Assembly: GCA_035538735.1 (NCBI GenBank)
Contig: DATLJU010000186.1
Coordinates: forward strand, 1-18,303
DNA: 18,303 nt
Direction: 5' to 3'
From: Anaeromyxobacter_A sp035538735
Lineage (GTDB): Bacteria > Myxococcota > Myxococcia > Myxococcales > Anaeromyxobacteraceae
How positions within the stretch are numbered: position 1 is the stretch's first letter; every line of letters starts with the position of its first letter. A program made the translations under genes and the position numbers. This document shows positions 8,437 to 14,865 of the stretch, in pieces. The notes under the pieces were generated by a model. That model was not told the origin of the DNA. It was given only the letters and a program-made list of their open reading frames with translations, and did no database searches.

Positions 8437-9039
8437 TCACTTCTCGTTCATCGTGATCGTCACCGGTACGCGATTCGTGATGATGTCGAACACGGAGGAC
8501 CGGGCCCGCGACTGCTCCACGATCGCGCGCAGCGTCTCCTCCGAGGCGTTTCCCTTCACCCGGAAGCTCACGCGGATGGCCTCGTAGCCGTTCCGGACCT
8601 CGTTCGACAGGCCGAGGGCGCCGCTGAGGTCGATGTCGCCCTCGACGGTCGACTCGACCTCGTAGAGCGTCACGCCGCGCGCGGCGGCGATGTTCGCGAT
8701 GCCGGCCGTGAGGCACGTCGCCAGCGCGTGGAGCACGAACTCCACCGGCGTCGGCCCCTGGTCGCGGCCGACCAGCACCTGCGGGTGGTCCGCGTCGAAC
8801 GAGAACTCGCGGGCGTGCTCGTGGGTGCCGCCGGCGCCCTCGAACCGCTCCATGCGGCTGCGGCTGTGGGTGCCGCCCAGCCAGGTGTTCTTCGCCCTGA
8901 AGCGGAACCTCGCGAGCTCCGGCTGCGCCTTCACCGCGCCGATGGTGGCGAAGAGCGCCGGGGTGTCGACTCCGTTCATCGGCACCGGGGTGCGGGTGGG
9001 CTTCTTCGTCTGGGGCGTCGTCTGCGTCGTTGTCTCCAT
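8437..9039 (-). CDS. OsmC-family protein
   Basis: A 200-aa cytosolic OsmC/Ohr-superfamily protein; characterised members reduce organic hydroperoxides with a reactive cysteine pair. The central helix GPTPVEFVLHALATCLTAG carries the conserved first cysteine (C109). In the C-terminal strand region, where peroxidases have a second Cys, the sequence is RARSSVFDII, so Ser181/182 replaces it. C109 is the only cysteine in the protein, so a normal two-Cys peroxidase cycle is unlikely. The first ~20 residues are Thr/Pro/Lys-rich and probably disordered. The ATG at 9039 is preferred (GAGAG a few bases upstream); a GTG at 9051 would add four residues. It is the first gene of a three-gene operon behind a sigma-54 promoter, divergent from an activator gene. 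Confidence 0.9.
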   Translation of the reverse strand: METTTQTTPQTKKPTRTPVPMNGVDTPALFATIGAVKAQPELARFRFRAKNTWLGGTHSRSRMERFEGAGGTHEHAREFSFDADHPQVLVGRDQGPTPVEFVLHALATCLTAGIANIAAARGVTLYEVESTVEGDIDLSGALGLSNEVRNGYEAIRVSFRVKGNASEETLRAIVEQSRARSSVFDIITNRVPVTITMNEK

Positions 9040-9090
9040 CGTCTCTCTCACTTTCGAACCCGCTCTCGTTGCGGGGCGGTTGGCTCCATC

Positions 9091-9105
9091 GCAGCCCGCG
9101 TGCCA
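9091..9105 (-). promoter_or_regulatory. Sigma-54 (-24/-12) promoter for the osmC-flavoprotein operon
   Basis: Read on the minus strand the site is TGGCAC-GCGGG-CTGC. The -24 box is a perfect TGGCAC followed by the favoured G. The -12 box is CTGC against TTGC, and GG and GC are separated by exactly ten bases as sigma-54 requires. The predicted start site is near 9079, giving a leader of about 40 nt to the osmC ATG. Its place next to a divergent sigma-54 activator gene, with three palindromes upstream, makes a chance match unlikely. Confidence 0.75.
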
Positions 9106-9173
9106 CGGGCGTTCCTCTCCTCGTTGAAGCGGGTTCTCGGGCGAATCCGGCGCAGTACACCCGAGCGGAACGC

Positions 9174-9227
9174 GACGACTCCTCGTCCATCGACGAGATC
9201 TCGTCTCGCGCGCGACGAGCTCTCGTC
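9174..9227. promoter_or_regulatory. Three tandem palindromes, likely activator binding sites (UAS)
   Basis: Three copies of GACGAG-N2-CTCGTC lie side by side: GACGACTCCTCGTC (9174-9187, one mismatch), GACGAGATCTCGTC (9192-9205, a perfect 14-bp palindrome) and GACGAGCTCTCGTC (9214-9227, extendable by one pair on each side). The centres are 18 and 22 bp apart. Measured from the predicted osmC start site they lie at about -101, -119 and -141, the usual range for enhancers bound by sigma-54 activators. The last copy ends 15 bp before the activator's ATG, so binding could also repress the activator's own gene. Confidence 0.65.
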
Positions 9228-9242
9228 GCCGCCGGGTGCGCC

Positions 9243-11168
9243 ATGTCAGCTACGGAATCCCTGGTGCAGCGCCGGATCGACGAGGAGGCAGCCCTGCGCG
9301 CGGTCGTCGAGGGCACCGCCTCCGAGACGGGGAGGGATTTCTACCGGGCGCTCGTCCGGAACCTCGCGACGGCGCTCGACACGCACGGTGCCTGGCTCAC
9401 CGAGTACGACGAGCCTCGGGAACGGCTGCGCGCACTGGCGTTCTGGTTCGGCGGCGATTGGGTGGAGGGCTTCGAGTACCCGATCGTCGGCACCGCGTGC
9501 GAGACGGCGATCCGGGAGCGCCGGCTCGTCCACTTCCCGGACCGGGTGCTCGACATCCAGCCGAACGCCGAGAACTTTCGCGCCGTCGGCGTCGTGAGCT
9601 ACCTCGGCATACCGCTGCTCGAGGGCGACCGGGTGATGGGCCATCTCGCGGTCGTCGACGTCCGTCCGATGCCCGCCGAGAAGCGCATCTTCACGCTCTT
9701 CCAGCTGTTCGCAAACCGCGCGCGCGCGGAGATGCGGCGGCTTCGGCTCGAGGTGGACCTGCGGGAGAGCCGCGAGCGGCTCGCGCGGCTCATCGACAGC
9801 GCGATGGACGCGATCGTCGAGCTCGACGCCGACCTCCGGATCACGAGGATGAACCCGGCCGCCGAGAAGATCTTCGCGTCCGTGGCGGAACGCGCTCACG
9901 GCCGGCGCGTCGATTGCCTCGTCGGCGCGGCCGCCACCGCGAGCCTGTCCGCGGTGGCGGGCGAGCTCGATCGCCGCACCGGCGGCGAGCGCTACCTCTG
10001 GATCCCGTCGCTCGTGGCGGAGCCGCCGGGTTGCGAGCCCTTCCCGGCCGAGGCGACGTTGTCGCGGTTCGAGATGCACGGGAGCCCCAGCTACACGCTC
10101 ATCCTCCGCAACGTCCGCGAGCGCATCGAGGCGGAGCGGGCGATCGGGTCCCTCACCGCGCAGGCGGAGTACCTGCAGGAGGAGCTCGCCGCCAAGCAGG
10201 GCTTCGGCGAGATCATCGGCACGAGCCCGGCGCTGCGGGCCGCGCTGCAGGGCGTCGCGCAGGTGGCGGCGACCGATGCGACGGTGCTCATCCACGGGGA
10301 GACCGGGACCGGGAAGGAACTGTTCGCGCGCGCGATCCACGACCGCAGCGCCCGGCGTGGTCGACCGCTCGTCAAGGTGAACTGCGCCGCGATCCCGCCG
10401 ACGCTCATCGAGAGCGAGTTCTTCGGGCACGAGCGCGGCGCGTTCACCGGCGCCACGCAGCGGCGCGACGGGCGCTTCGCGCTCGCCGACGGAGGGACCA
10501 TCTTCCTCGACGAGATCGGCGAGCTCCCGTTCGAGCTGCAGGGGAAGCTGCTCCGGGTCCTGCAGGAGGGCGAGTTCGAGCCCGTCGGCAGCTCGCGGAC
10601 GCGGAAGGTGGACGTCCGCGTGGTGGCCGCGACCAACCGCGACCTCGAGCGAGCGGTACGGGACGGCCAATTCCGGGAGGATCTGTACTATCGGCTCGGA
10701 GTCTTCCCGCTCAGGCTGCCACCGCTCCGGGAGCGCGGCGACGACGTCGTGCTCCTCGCTACGGCGATCGCCGAGAAGCTCGCGCAGGCGATGGGCAAGG
10801 CGGTGGCGCCGATCGGCGCGGCCGCCGCCGCGGCGCTGAGGTCGTACCCGTGGCCCGGGAACGTCCGCGAGCTGCGCAACGTCATCGAGCGCGCCATCAT
10901 CACGTCCACGAACGGCCGGCTCGATCTCGAGCGGGCGCTGCCCGCCACGCGGCAGCCGTCGACGGCCGAGTCCCCGCCGCCGCCTGGCGAGGTCTTCACC
11001 GAGCGGCGCCTGCGGCAGCTCGAGCGCGACAACACGCTCGCGGCGCTCGAGCGCTCCAGCTGGCGGGTCGCGGGGCACGATGGCGCCGCGCATCTTCTCG
11101 GCGTCAGCCCGTCAACCCTGAAGTCTCGAATGAAGGCGCTGCACATCCGGCGGCCGACCGCGAGATGA
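9243..11168 (+). CDS. Sigma-54-dependent transcriptional activator (GAF-PAS-AAA+-Fis HTH)
   Basis: A 641-aa bacterial enhancer-binding protein. Residues about 25-170 form a GAF-type sensor domain, and about 175-290 a PAS domain (RLIDSAMDAIVELDADLRITRMNPAAEKIF). A short linker helix then leads into the AAA+ domain: Walker A GETGTGKE (352-359), the sigma-54-contacting GAFTGA loop intact at 399-404, Walker B GGTIFLDE (417-424), then ATNRDL and the R-finger region FREDLYYRL. The C-terminus ends in a Fis-like helix-turn-helix (GAAHLLGVSPSTLKSRMKAL). It has no receiver domain, so it should sense a ligand or redox signal directly rather than a phosphate. The ATG at 9243 is chosen because the GAF domain starts soon after it; the frame is open to 9030 but that part holds the palindromes. 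It probably controls the divergent osmC operon. Confidence 0.93.
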   Translation: MSATESLVQRRIDEEAALRAVVEGTASETGRDFYRALVRNLATALDTHGAWLTEYDEPRERLRALAFWFGGDWVEGFEYPIVGTACETAIRERRLVHFPDRVLDIQPNAENFRAVGVVSYLGIPLLEGDRVMGHLAVVDVRPMPAEKRIFTLFQLFANRARAEMRRLRLEVDLRESRERLARLIDSAMDAIVELDADLRITRMNPAAEKIFASVAERAHGRRVDCLVGAAATASLSAVAGELDRRTGGERYLWIPSLVAEPPGCEPFPAEATLSRFEMHGSPSYTLILRNVRERIEAERAIGSLTAQAEYLQEELAAKQGFGEIIGTSPALRAALQGVAQVAATDATVLIHGETGTGKELFARAIHDRSARRGRPLVKVNCAAIPPTLIESEFFGHERGAFTGATQRRDGRFALADGGTIFLDEIGELPFELQGKLLRVLQEGEFEPVGSSRTRKVDVRVVAATNRDLERAVRDGQFREDLYYRLGVFPLRLPPLRERGDDVVLLATAIAEKLAQAMGKAVAPIGAAAAAALRSYPWPGNVRELRNVIERAIITSTNGRLDLERALPATRQPSTAESPPPPGEVFTERRLRQLERDNTLAALERSSWRVAGHDGAAHLLGVSPSTLKSRMKALHIRRPTAR

Positions 11169-11253
11169 GACCCTGGGCAGGTCGCCCTCGTCTGGGCAGC
11201 CCCATCGGCGCTGCACGCGCTGATGCGGCTCGCCTACACTGGGCCCTGCTGCG

Positions 11254-12582
11254 ATGCGCCCCTCACGCGCCGCCTTCGTCTTGACCGTCCTCGTCGCGGG
11301 GCGGGCGGGTGCGCAGAACGCGGATGGCATCCTGCTCGGGGCCGAGGCGGCCCTCACGGGAGGTGCGGTCCTCGCGACCGCTCACGACGCCGCGGGCGCG
11401 TACTACAACCCCGCCGGCCTGGCGGCCTTGCCGGCCTCGACGCTGCAGGTCTCGGGCTCGGTGTACCAGCTCTCGAGCGTCCGGCTCGGCAGCTTCGTCC
11501 GCACCACGCTTCCCTGGACGCGGCTCGACCAGACGCTGACCGCCACGGACTGGAACACCGTACCGTCCGTCGCGGTGTACGGGTTCCGGCTCGCTCCGGG
11601 CCGGGGCCTCGCACTCGGCATCTGGGTCCCGACCAGCGAGTCGATCTCGCTGGTGTCGACCGTGCACAGCTCGGGACCGCTCACGGCGGGCGGAACCGTC
11701 CTCCAGGTGGACTACACCCAGCAGATCGCCATCACCCAGCGCATCGAGAGGACCTACTTCGGCGCCGCCGCGGGGATCGAGGTCGGCCCGGGGCTGCGGG
11801 TCGGCACCGCCGCCTTCCTGGTCTACGAGCGCGCGGAGGACTTCATCGACATCTTCGCGGGTGCGCTCACCAGCTCGACTCAGAACGGCGCGACGGCGAG
11901 CGCGTCGATCAGGGGTGCGCCGAGCCAGCTCGCGGCCCGCCTGGGCTTCGGTTTCCAGTGGGACGTCGCCCCAGCCTGCTCGCTCGCCGCCGCGCTCAAG
12001 ACCCCCACGTTGGCGATCGCGATCATGGGTAGCGAGACGACGGTAGCCCAGTCCGCATCGCTCCTCCCCGGCACCGCGGCCTCCGTGGAGTTCAGCCAGG
12101 TGCCGGCCCCAGTGAACAGGATCGCCGAGCCCCTGCGCGTGGCCGCGGGGAGCGCGGTCGCGATCGGGGGCGTGAGCCTGCGCGCCGAGGTGGATTGGCA
12201 GGCACCACGGGCGGGTCGGCATGGCACGGTGAACGGCCGCGCAGGCCTGCATCGGACGGAGAGCCCTGACTTCGCCTGGGGGGTCGGCCTCTTCACCGAC
12301 CGCTCTCGCGAAGACGTCCGCTCCGGCGCGCTCTCCGCCGATTACTACGGCGTGGCGGGCGGGGTGGACTATCGGCCGCCGCCGGTGCGTTCCTGGCGCA
12401 AGCCCGGGGCGGGCTGGGACGTGCGCACGAGCCTCGCCGTGCGATACGCGTTCGGCACCGGCGAGGTCGAGCGGCTCGAGGCGAACCCGTTCACCTCGAC
12501 GGCCGCCCCCACGGCGCCTTCCACCGCCAGCATTGCCTCCCACACGCTATCGGTGAACCTGGGCGCGCTCATGCAATTCTAG
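11254..12582 (+). CDS. FadL/OmpP1/TodX-family outer-membrane protein
   Basis: A 442-aa predicted outer-membrane beta-barrel related to FadL, which lets long-chain fatty acids and aromatic hydrocarbons cross the outer membrane. A signal peptide (residues 1-20, cleavage after A-G-A before Q-N) leads into the N-terminal hatch segment with the family motif GAYYNPAGLAAL (Y50-Y51-N52-P53-A54-G55). The rest alternates in barrel strands, and the protein ends in the typical terminal phenylalanine (LGALMQF). The ATG at 11254 has no visible Shine-Dalgarno; TACACT at 11235-11240 could be a -10 box. It follows the sigma-54 activator by 85 bp on the same strand, so it may be cotranscribed or belong to the same response, but no -24/-12 site was found before it. 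Other TodX-like transport roles are possible. Confidence 0.85.
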   Translation: MRPSRAAFVLTVLVAGRAGAQNADGILLGAEAALTGGAVLATAHDAAGAYYNPAGLAALPASTLQVSGSVYQLSSVRLGSFVRTTLPWTRLDQTLTATDWNTVPSVAVYGFRLAPGRGLALGIWVPTSESISLVSTVHSSGPLTAGGTVLQVDYTQQIAITQRIERTYFGAAAGIEVGPGLRVGTAAFLVYERAEDFIDIFAGALTSSTQNGATASASIRGAPSQLAARLGFGFQWDVAPACSLAAALKTPTLAIAIMGSETTVAQSASLLPGTAASVEFSQVPAPVNRIAEPLRVAAGSAVAIGGVSLRAEVDWQAPRAGRHGTVNGRAGLHRTESPDFAWGVGLFTDRSREDVRSGALSADYYGVAGGVDYRPPPVRSWRKPGAGWDVRTSLAVRYAFGTGEVERLEANPFTSTAAPTAPSTASIASHTLSVNLGALMQF

Positions 12583-12686
12583 AGAGCGGCCGCGGTCGGT
12601 TTGAAGAGGGTGCCGATGCGCGCGAGTGTCGGCCAAGGGCGGAGGTCTGGAACCAAGCCGCGCCGCAACGGTCCCGGTCCAGCCAC

Positions 12687-12932
12687 CTACTCCTTCTTCT
12701 TGAGCCGGCTCTCGTTCTCCTTGATGAACGCCCTGATCTCGTCGGCCAGGTCGAGCAGCTTCAGCCACTGCTCCTGGTAGAGCGTCACCGGGAAGCGGCC
12801 GAGGCCGTAGACCGACACCCCACCCTTCTCGCTCACCTTCATCGAGACGCCCTTGCTGCCGCGCGCCTTGAGGGCTTCGTTCTCGGCCTTGACCCGCTCC
12901 AGTTCGGCCCTGAGTTCAGCCTCGGTGCTCAC
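12687..12932 (-). CDS. Small coiled-coil protein, unrecognised family
   Basis: An 81-aa protein I cannot assign. Residues 1-23 form a charged heptad-like helix (AELRAELERVKAENEALKAR), then a compact middle part, KGGVSVYGLGRFPVTLYQEQWLKLLD, which looks like a folded, probably conserved core (aromatic and glycine positions), and finally a Lys/Glu-rich helix ending in KKKE. No signal peptide or membrane segment is seen. The GTG at 12932 is supported by GGGAGG (complement of 12938-12943) with five bases between. It starts 11 bp after the stop of the basic-protein gene, so the two are probably coexpressed and may interact. Confidence 0.78.
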   Translation of the reverse strand: MSTEAELRAELERVKAENEALKARGSKGVSMKVSEKGGVSVYGLGRFPVTLYQEQWLKLLDLADEIRAFIKENESRLKKKE

Positions 12933-12943
12933 GGTGTCCTCCC

Positions 12944-13333
12944 TTACTTCGCCGAAGCCTTGCGGACCACCGGGGGCTTCGCCTGAACGGCCCGTGCCAC
13001 TCCGCCGCTCATGGCCCTCGCGGGTGGAAGCGGCTTGCCCTTCGCGAAGGCGGCGTTCTCGCCGAACCTCGCCACGATCTTCTTCTTCGTATCGAGGCCG
13101 GTCGCCGCGATGACGAACTTCGGGACGCGCCGCGCCCGTGTATCGGCAACCCACTTCGTCATCTCGACGGGAGGACGCGCCCTGCGGCCGCGTCTGCCGC
13201 CCGCCCTCGGGGATGTGCGACGGGTGACCTGCTTGCTGGCGACCTCGAGCTCGCGCCTGATCGCCGGCAGCACGTTGCGAAGGGCCCGGTCGACAGCTTG
13301 GTTGATGATCTCGTGAATGGTCTGATCAGCCAT
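12944..13333 (-). CDS. Small highly basic protein, unrecognised family
   Basis: A 129-aa Lys/Arg-rich protein of no family I recognise. Residues 1-33 form an amphipathic helix (TIHEIINQAVDRALRNVLPAI). A basic linker, RRTSPRAGGRRGRRARPP, follows, then a probable small domain with KWVADTRARRVPKFVIAATG and KKKIVARFGENAAFAKGKPLP, and a basic Ala/Pro tail. The charge pattern would suit binding to nucleic acid, but that is inference. The last ~25 residues resemble the low-complexity tails of histone-like proteins. The ATG at 13333 has AAAGGA about seven bases upstream. The gene is 11 bp upstream of the 81-aa coiled-coil gene, with which it likely forms an operon. Confidence 0.78.
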   Translation of the reverse strand: MADQTIHEIINQAVDRALRNVLPAIRRELEVASKQVTRRTSPRAGGRRGRRARPPVEMTKWVADTRARRVPKFVIAATGLDTKKKIVARFGENAAFAKGKPLPPARAMSGGVARAVQAKPPVVRKASAK

Positions 13334-13497
13334 AGAAGATCCTTTCAAGGCGGATGATTAGCCGAGGAGGTCGTCGAGAGCGAGAAAGTAGCCACGAATA
13401 CGGTCGGGCTATCGACTGGCGTCTCGCGGCGAGAGGCGACGAGGGCAATCCCCCGTCATACGATGCTGTCGAAACCCCCGGGCGACAGCGCGCGAGA
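13334..13497. other. Intergenic region, no gene seen
   Basis: This 164-bp gap separates the DUF302 gene from the basic-protein gene, both on the minus strand. The only structure noted is a short TCTCG-CGG-CGAGA hairpin near 13424-13436. It probably contains the promoter of the two small genes, but I could not find a convincing -35/-10 pair. Confidence 0.4.
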
Positions 13498-13884
13498 TCA
13501 CTCCGCGGCCTTCCTGATGAGCGCTCCGGCCCCCGCGATGTTCTTCGCCAGCTCTCCCGGGAGGCCGTGACGCTCCACGATGTACTCGGGGTCGTTGAAC
13601 GAGAGCCAGACCTGGCCGTTCGCGTCCTGCCAGGCGAGGGCCTTCAGCGGCAGGTCGAGCCCCGAGCGCGGAGACTCGCGCAGGAGCGGCGTGCCAGCCT
13701 TGGGATTTCCGAACGCGAGCATCTGCATCGGACGCATCTCGAGCCCAGCCTTGCCGGCGTCTCCGCCGAAATCGATGCGCGCGAAGACGAGCAGGCCGTT
13801 GGATCTCGCCAGGGCCTCGAGCCGGTCGATGGTGTCGGTGACCGAATGATTGCTCGCCATGTCGATGACTCCGGATGTCGTCAC
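13498..13884 (-). CDS. DUF302 domain protein
   Basis: A 128-aa single-domain protein of the DUF302 family (PF03625), whose biochemical role is unknown; homologues are cytosolic or periplasmic, and this one has no signal peptide. The family pattern is clear: a helix DTIDRLEALARSNGLLVFARIDF, then MRPMQMLAFGNPKAGTPLL, then SGLDLPLKALAWQDANGQVWLSFNDP and the final YIVERHGL. The GTG at 13884 is chosen because GGGAGG (complement of 13890-13895) lies five bases upstream; the frame continues to an ATG at 13980 but the added part is arginine-rich and unlike the family. Its initiation region is nearly identical to that of the 81-aa gene. It stands apart from the next minus-strand gene by 164 bp. Confidence 0.88.
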   Translation of the reverse strand: MTTSGVIDMASNHSVTDTIDRLEALARSNGLLVFARIDFGGDAGKAGLEMRPMQMLAFGNPKAGTPLLRESPRSGLDLPLKALAWQDANGQVWLSFNDPEYIVERHGLPGELAKNIAGAGALIRKAAE

Positions 13885-14100
13885 GGTGACCTCCCTGCGG
13901 GGCTGAGCGCTACGGGAACCCTTCGCACGTGCACCCCGCGGGACGTCGCCCTCTCCGTGACCCTCGTGCTCCGCCAGCACGCGCTTGCTCGCTGGGGCCC
14001 ACGGCTCCCGGGCGCGACGCCCGGAAGCAGTGCTCGCTCGCCCCCCTCGAGAGCTTGGCTGCCGGTGGCCACACGCCTCGCTCGACGCTAGCGTCCTTCA
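13885..14100. other. Divergent intergenic region between DUF302 and transferase genes
   Basis: This 216-bp region must carry the promoters for both flanking genes. It contains an 8-bp palindrome GCACGTGC (13925-13932) and two hairpins: GTGCT-N5-AGCAC (13966-13980) and CCGGGCG-CGA-CGCCCGG (14008-14024). No T tract follows either hairpin. No clear sigma-70 or sigma-54 promoter could be read. Confidence 0.4.
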
Positions 14101-14865
14101 ATGTCTCCAATCTCCCTTGCCAGCAGCCCCCCGCCTCCGGAGGGCTCGTGTGCGATGGGCATCATGGCGAAGGTGCCTCACGCCGGGCGCGTGAAGACCC
14201 GCCTCGTGCCTCCACTCACGCATGACCAGGCGAGCGCGCTCAGCGAATGCTTCTTGCGAGACGTCGCCGCCAGCATCGCCGCGGCGGCCGAGACGGATCA
14301 CGCGCGCATCCAGGGCGTGGCGGTGTATCTGGCGGACGGCGAGGACCAGGACCTCGGCTATGGGCTCCCGTGCGACTTCTTGTGGCTCGCGCAGCGGGGC
14401 GAGCACCTCGGCGAGCGGCTCTTCCATGCAGCGGTGGATCTGCTGGCCGCTGGCTTCCACTCGGTCTGCCTGGTGAACGCGGATAGCCCCACCCTCCCCA
14501 GCGCGCTGTTGAGCGAGGCGGTCCTGGCACTTCAAGCTCCAGGCGATCGCGTCGTGCTCGGGCCGGCCAGCGACGGCGGCTACTACCTGATCGGCCTCAA
14601 GCGCGCTCACCGCAGGCTCTTCGAGGAGATCTCCTGGAGCACGCCATCCGTCTTCGCCCAGACGATCGAGCGCGCTCGCGAGCTCTCGCTCGAGGTTCAC
14701 CGCCTGGCGGAGTGGTACGACGTCGACGATCGCAAGTCGTTGCGCCTGTTGTGCCAGGAGCTGTTCGGGCGCGACGCCACGAACGTCCCGGCTCGCCGCG
14801 GCGCATCGACTCGCGCTCTGCTCGACAAGCTCCTCCCGCAGCTCGGCTCGTTCACGCTCGAATGA
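14101..14865 (+). CDS. TIGR04282/DUF2064 family glycosyltransferase
   Basis: A 254-aa protein of the DUF2064 / TIGR04282 family (rSAM-associated transferase type 1, with a nucleotidyltransferase-like GT-A fold related to CofC). Conserved features are IMAKVPHAGRVKTRL (residues 21-35, phosphate-binding loop), the metal-binding type motif D128-S-P-T-L-P, and ASDGGYYLIGL (D158). TIGR04282 members have been linked to arsenosugar synthesis and often sit near radical SAM genes, as here, but no arsenic gene is present in the window, so that assignment is not supported. The ATG at 14101 is used because homologues start a few residues before the M-A-K strand. An ATG at 14155 preceded by GGAGGG (14139-14144) is a serious alternative that removes 18 Pro/Ser-rich residues. 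The stop overlaps the next start as ATGA, showing coupling. Confidence 0.85.
   Translation: MSPISLASSPPPPEGSCAMGIMAKVPHAGRVKTRLVPPLTHDQASALSECFLRDVAASIAAAAETDHARIQGVAVYLADGEDQDLGYGLPCDFLWLAQRGEHLGERLFHAAVDLLAAGFHSVCLVNADSPTLPSALLSEAVLALQAPGDRVVLGPASDGGYYLIGLKRAHRRLFEEISWSTPSVFAQTIERARELSLEVHRLAEWYDVDDRKSLRLLCQELFGRDATNVPARRGASTRALLDKLLPQLGSFTLE

Noticed and set aside
9030..9242. Earlier start for the sigma-54 activator
   Set aside because: The extra part would translate the palindromes and promoter region and has no sensor-domain sequence. It is better explained as regulatory DNA.
9246..11093. 615-aa open frame antisense to the sigma-54 activator
   Set aside because: Arg/Glu/Leu-rich mirror frame typical of high-GC DNA; the plus strand encodes complete GAF, PAS, AAA+ and HTH motifs.
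11169..11253. Sigma-54 promoter before the FadL-type gene
   Set aside because: A GG-N10-GC pair exists (CGGCGC...GCGC) but both boxes match the consensus poorly, as expected by chance at this GC content.
13885..13980. DUF302 protein starting at the ATG near 13980
   Set aside because: The extension is unlike the family and a strong Shine-Dalgarno precedes the GTG at 13884.
14008..14024. CCGGGCG hairpin as a terminator
   Set aside because: No T tract follows, and it lies between divergent gene starts where no terminator is expected.
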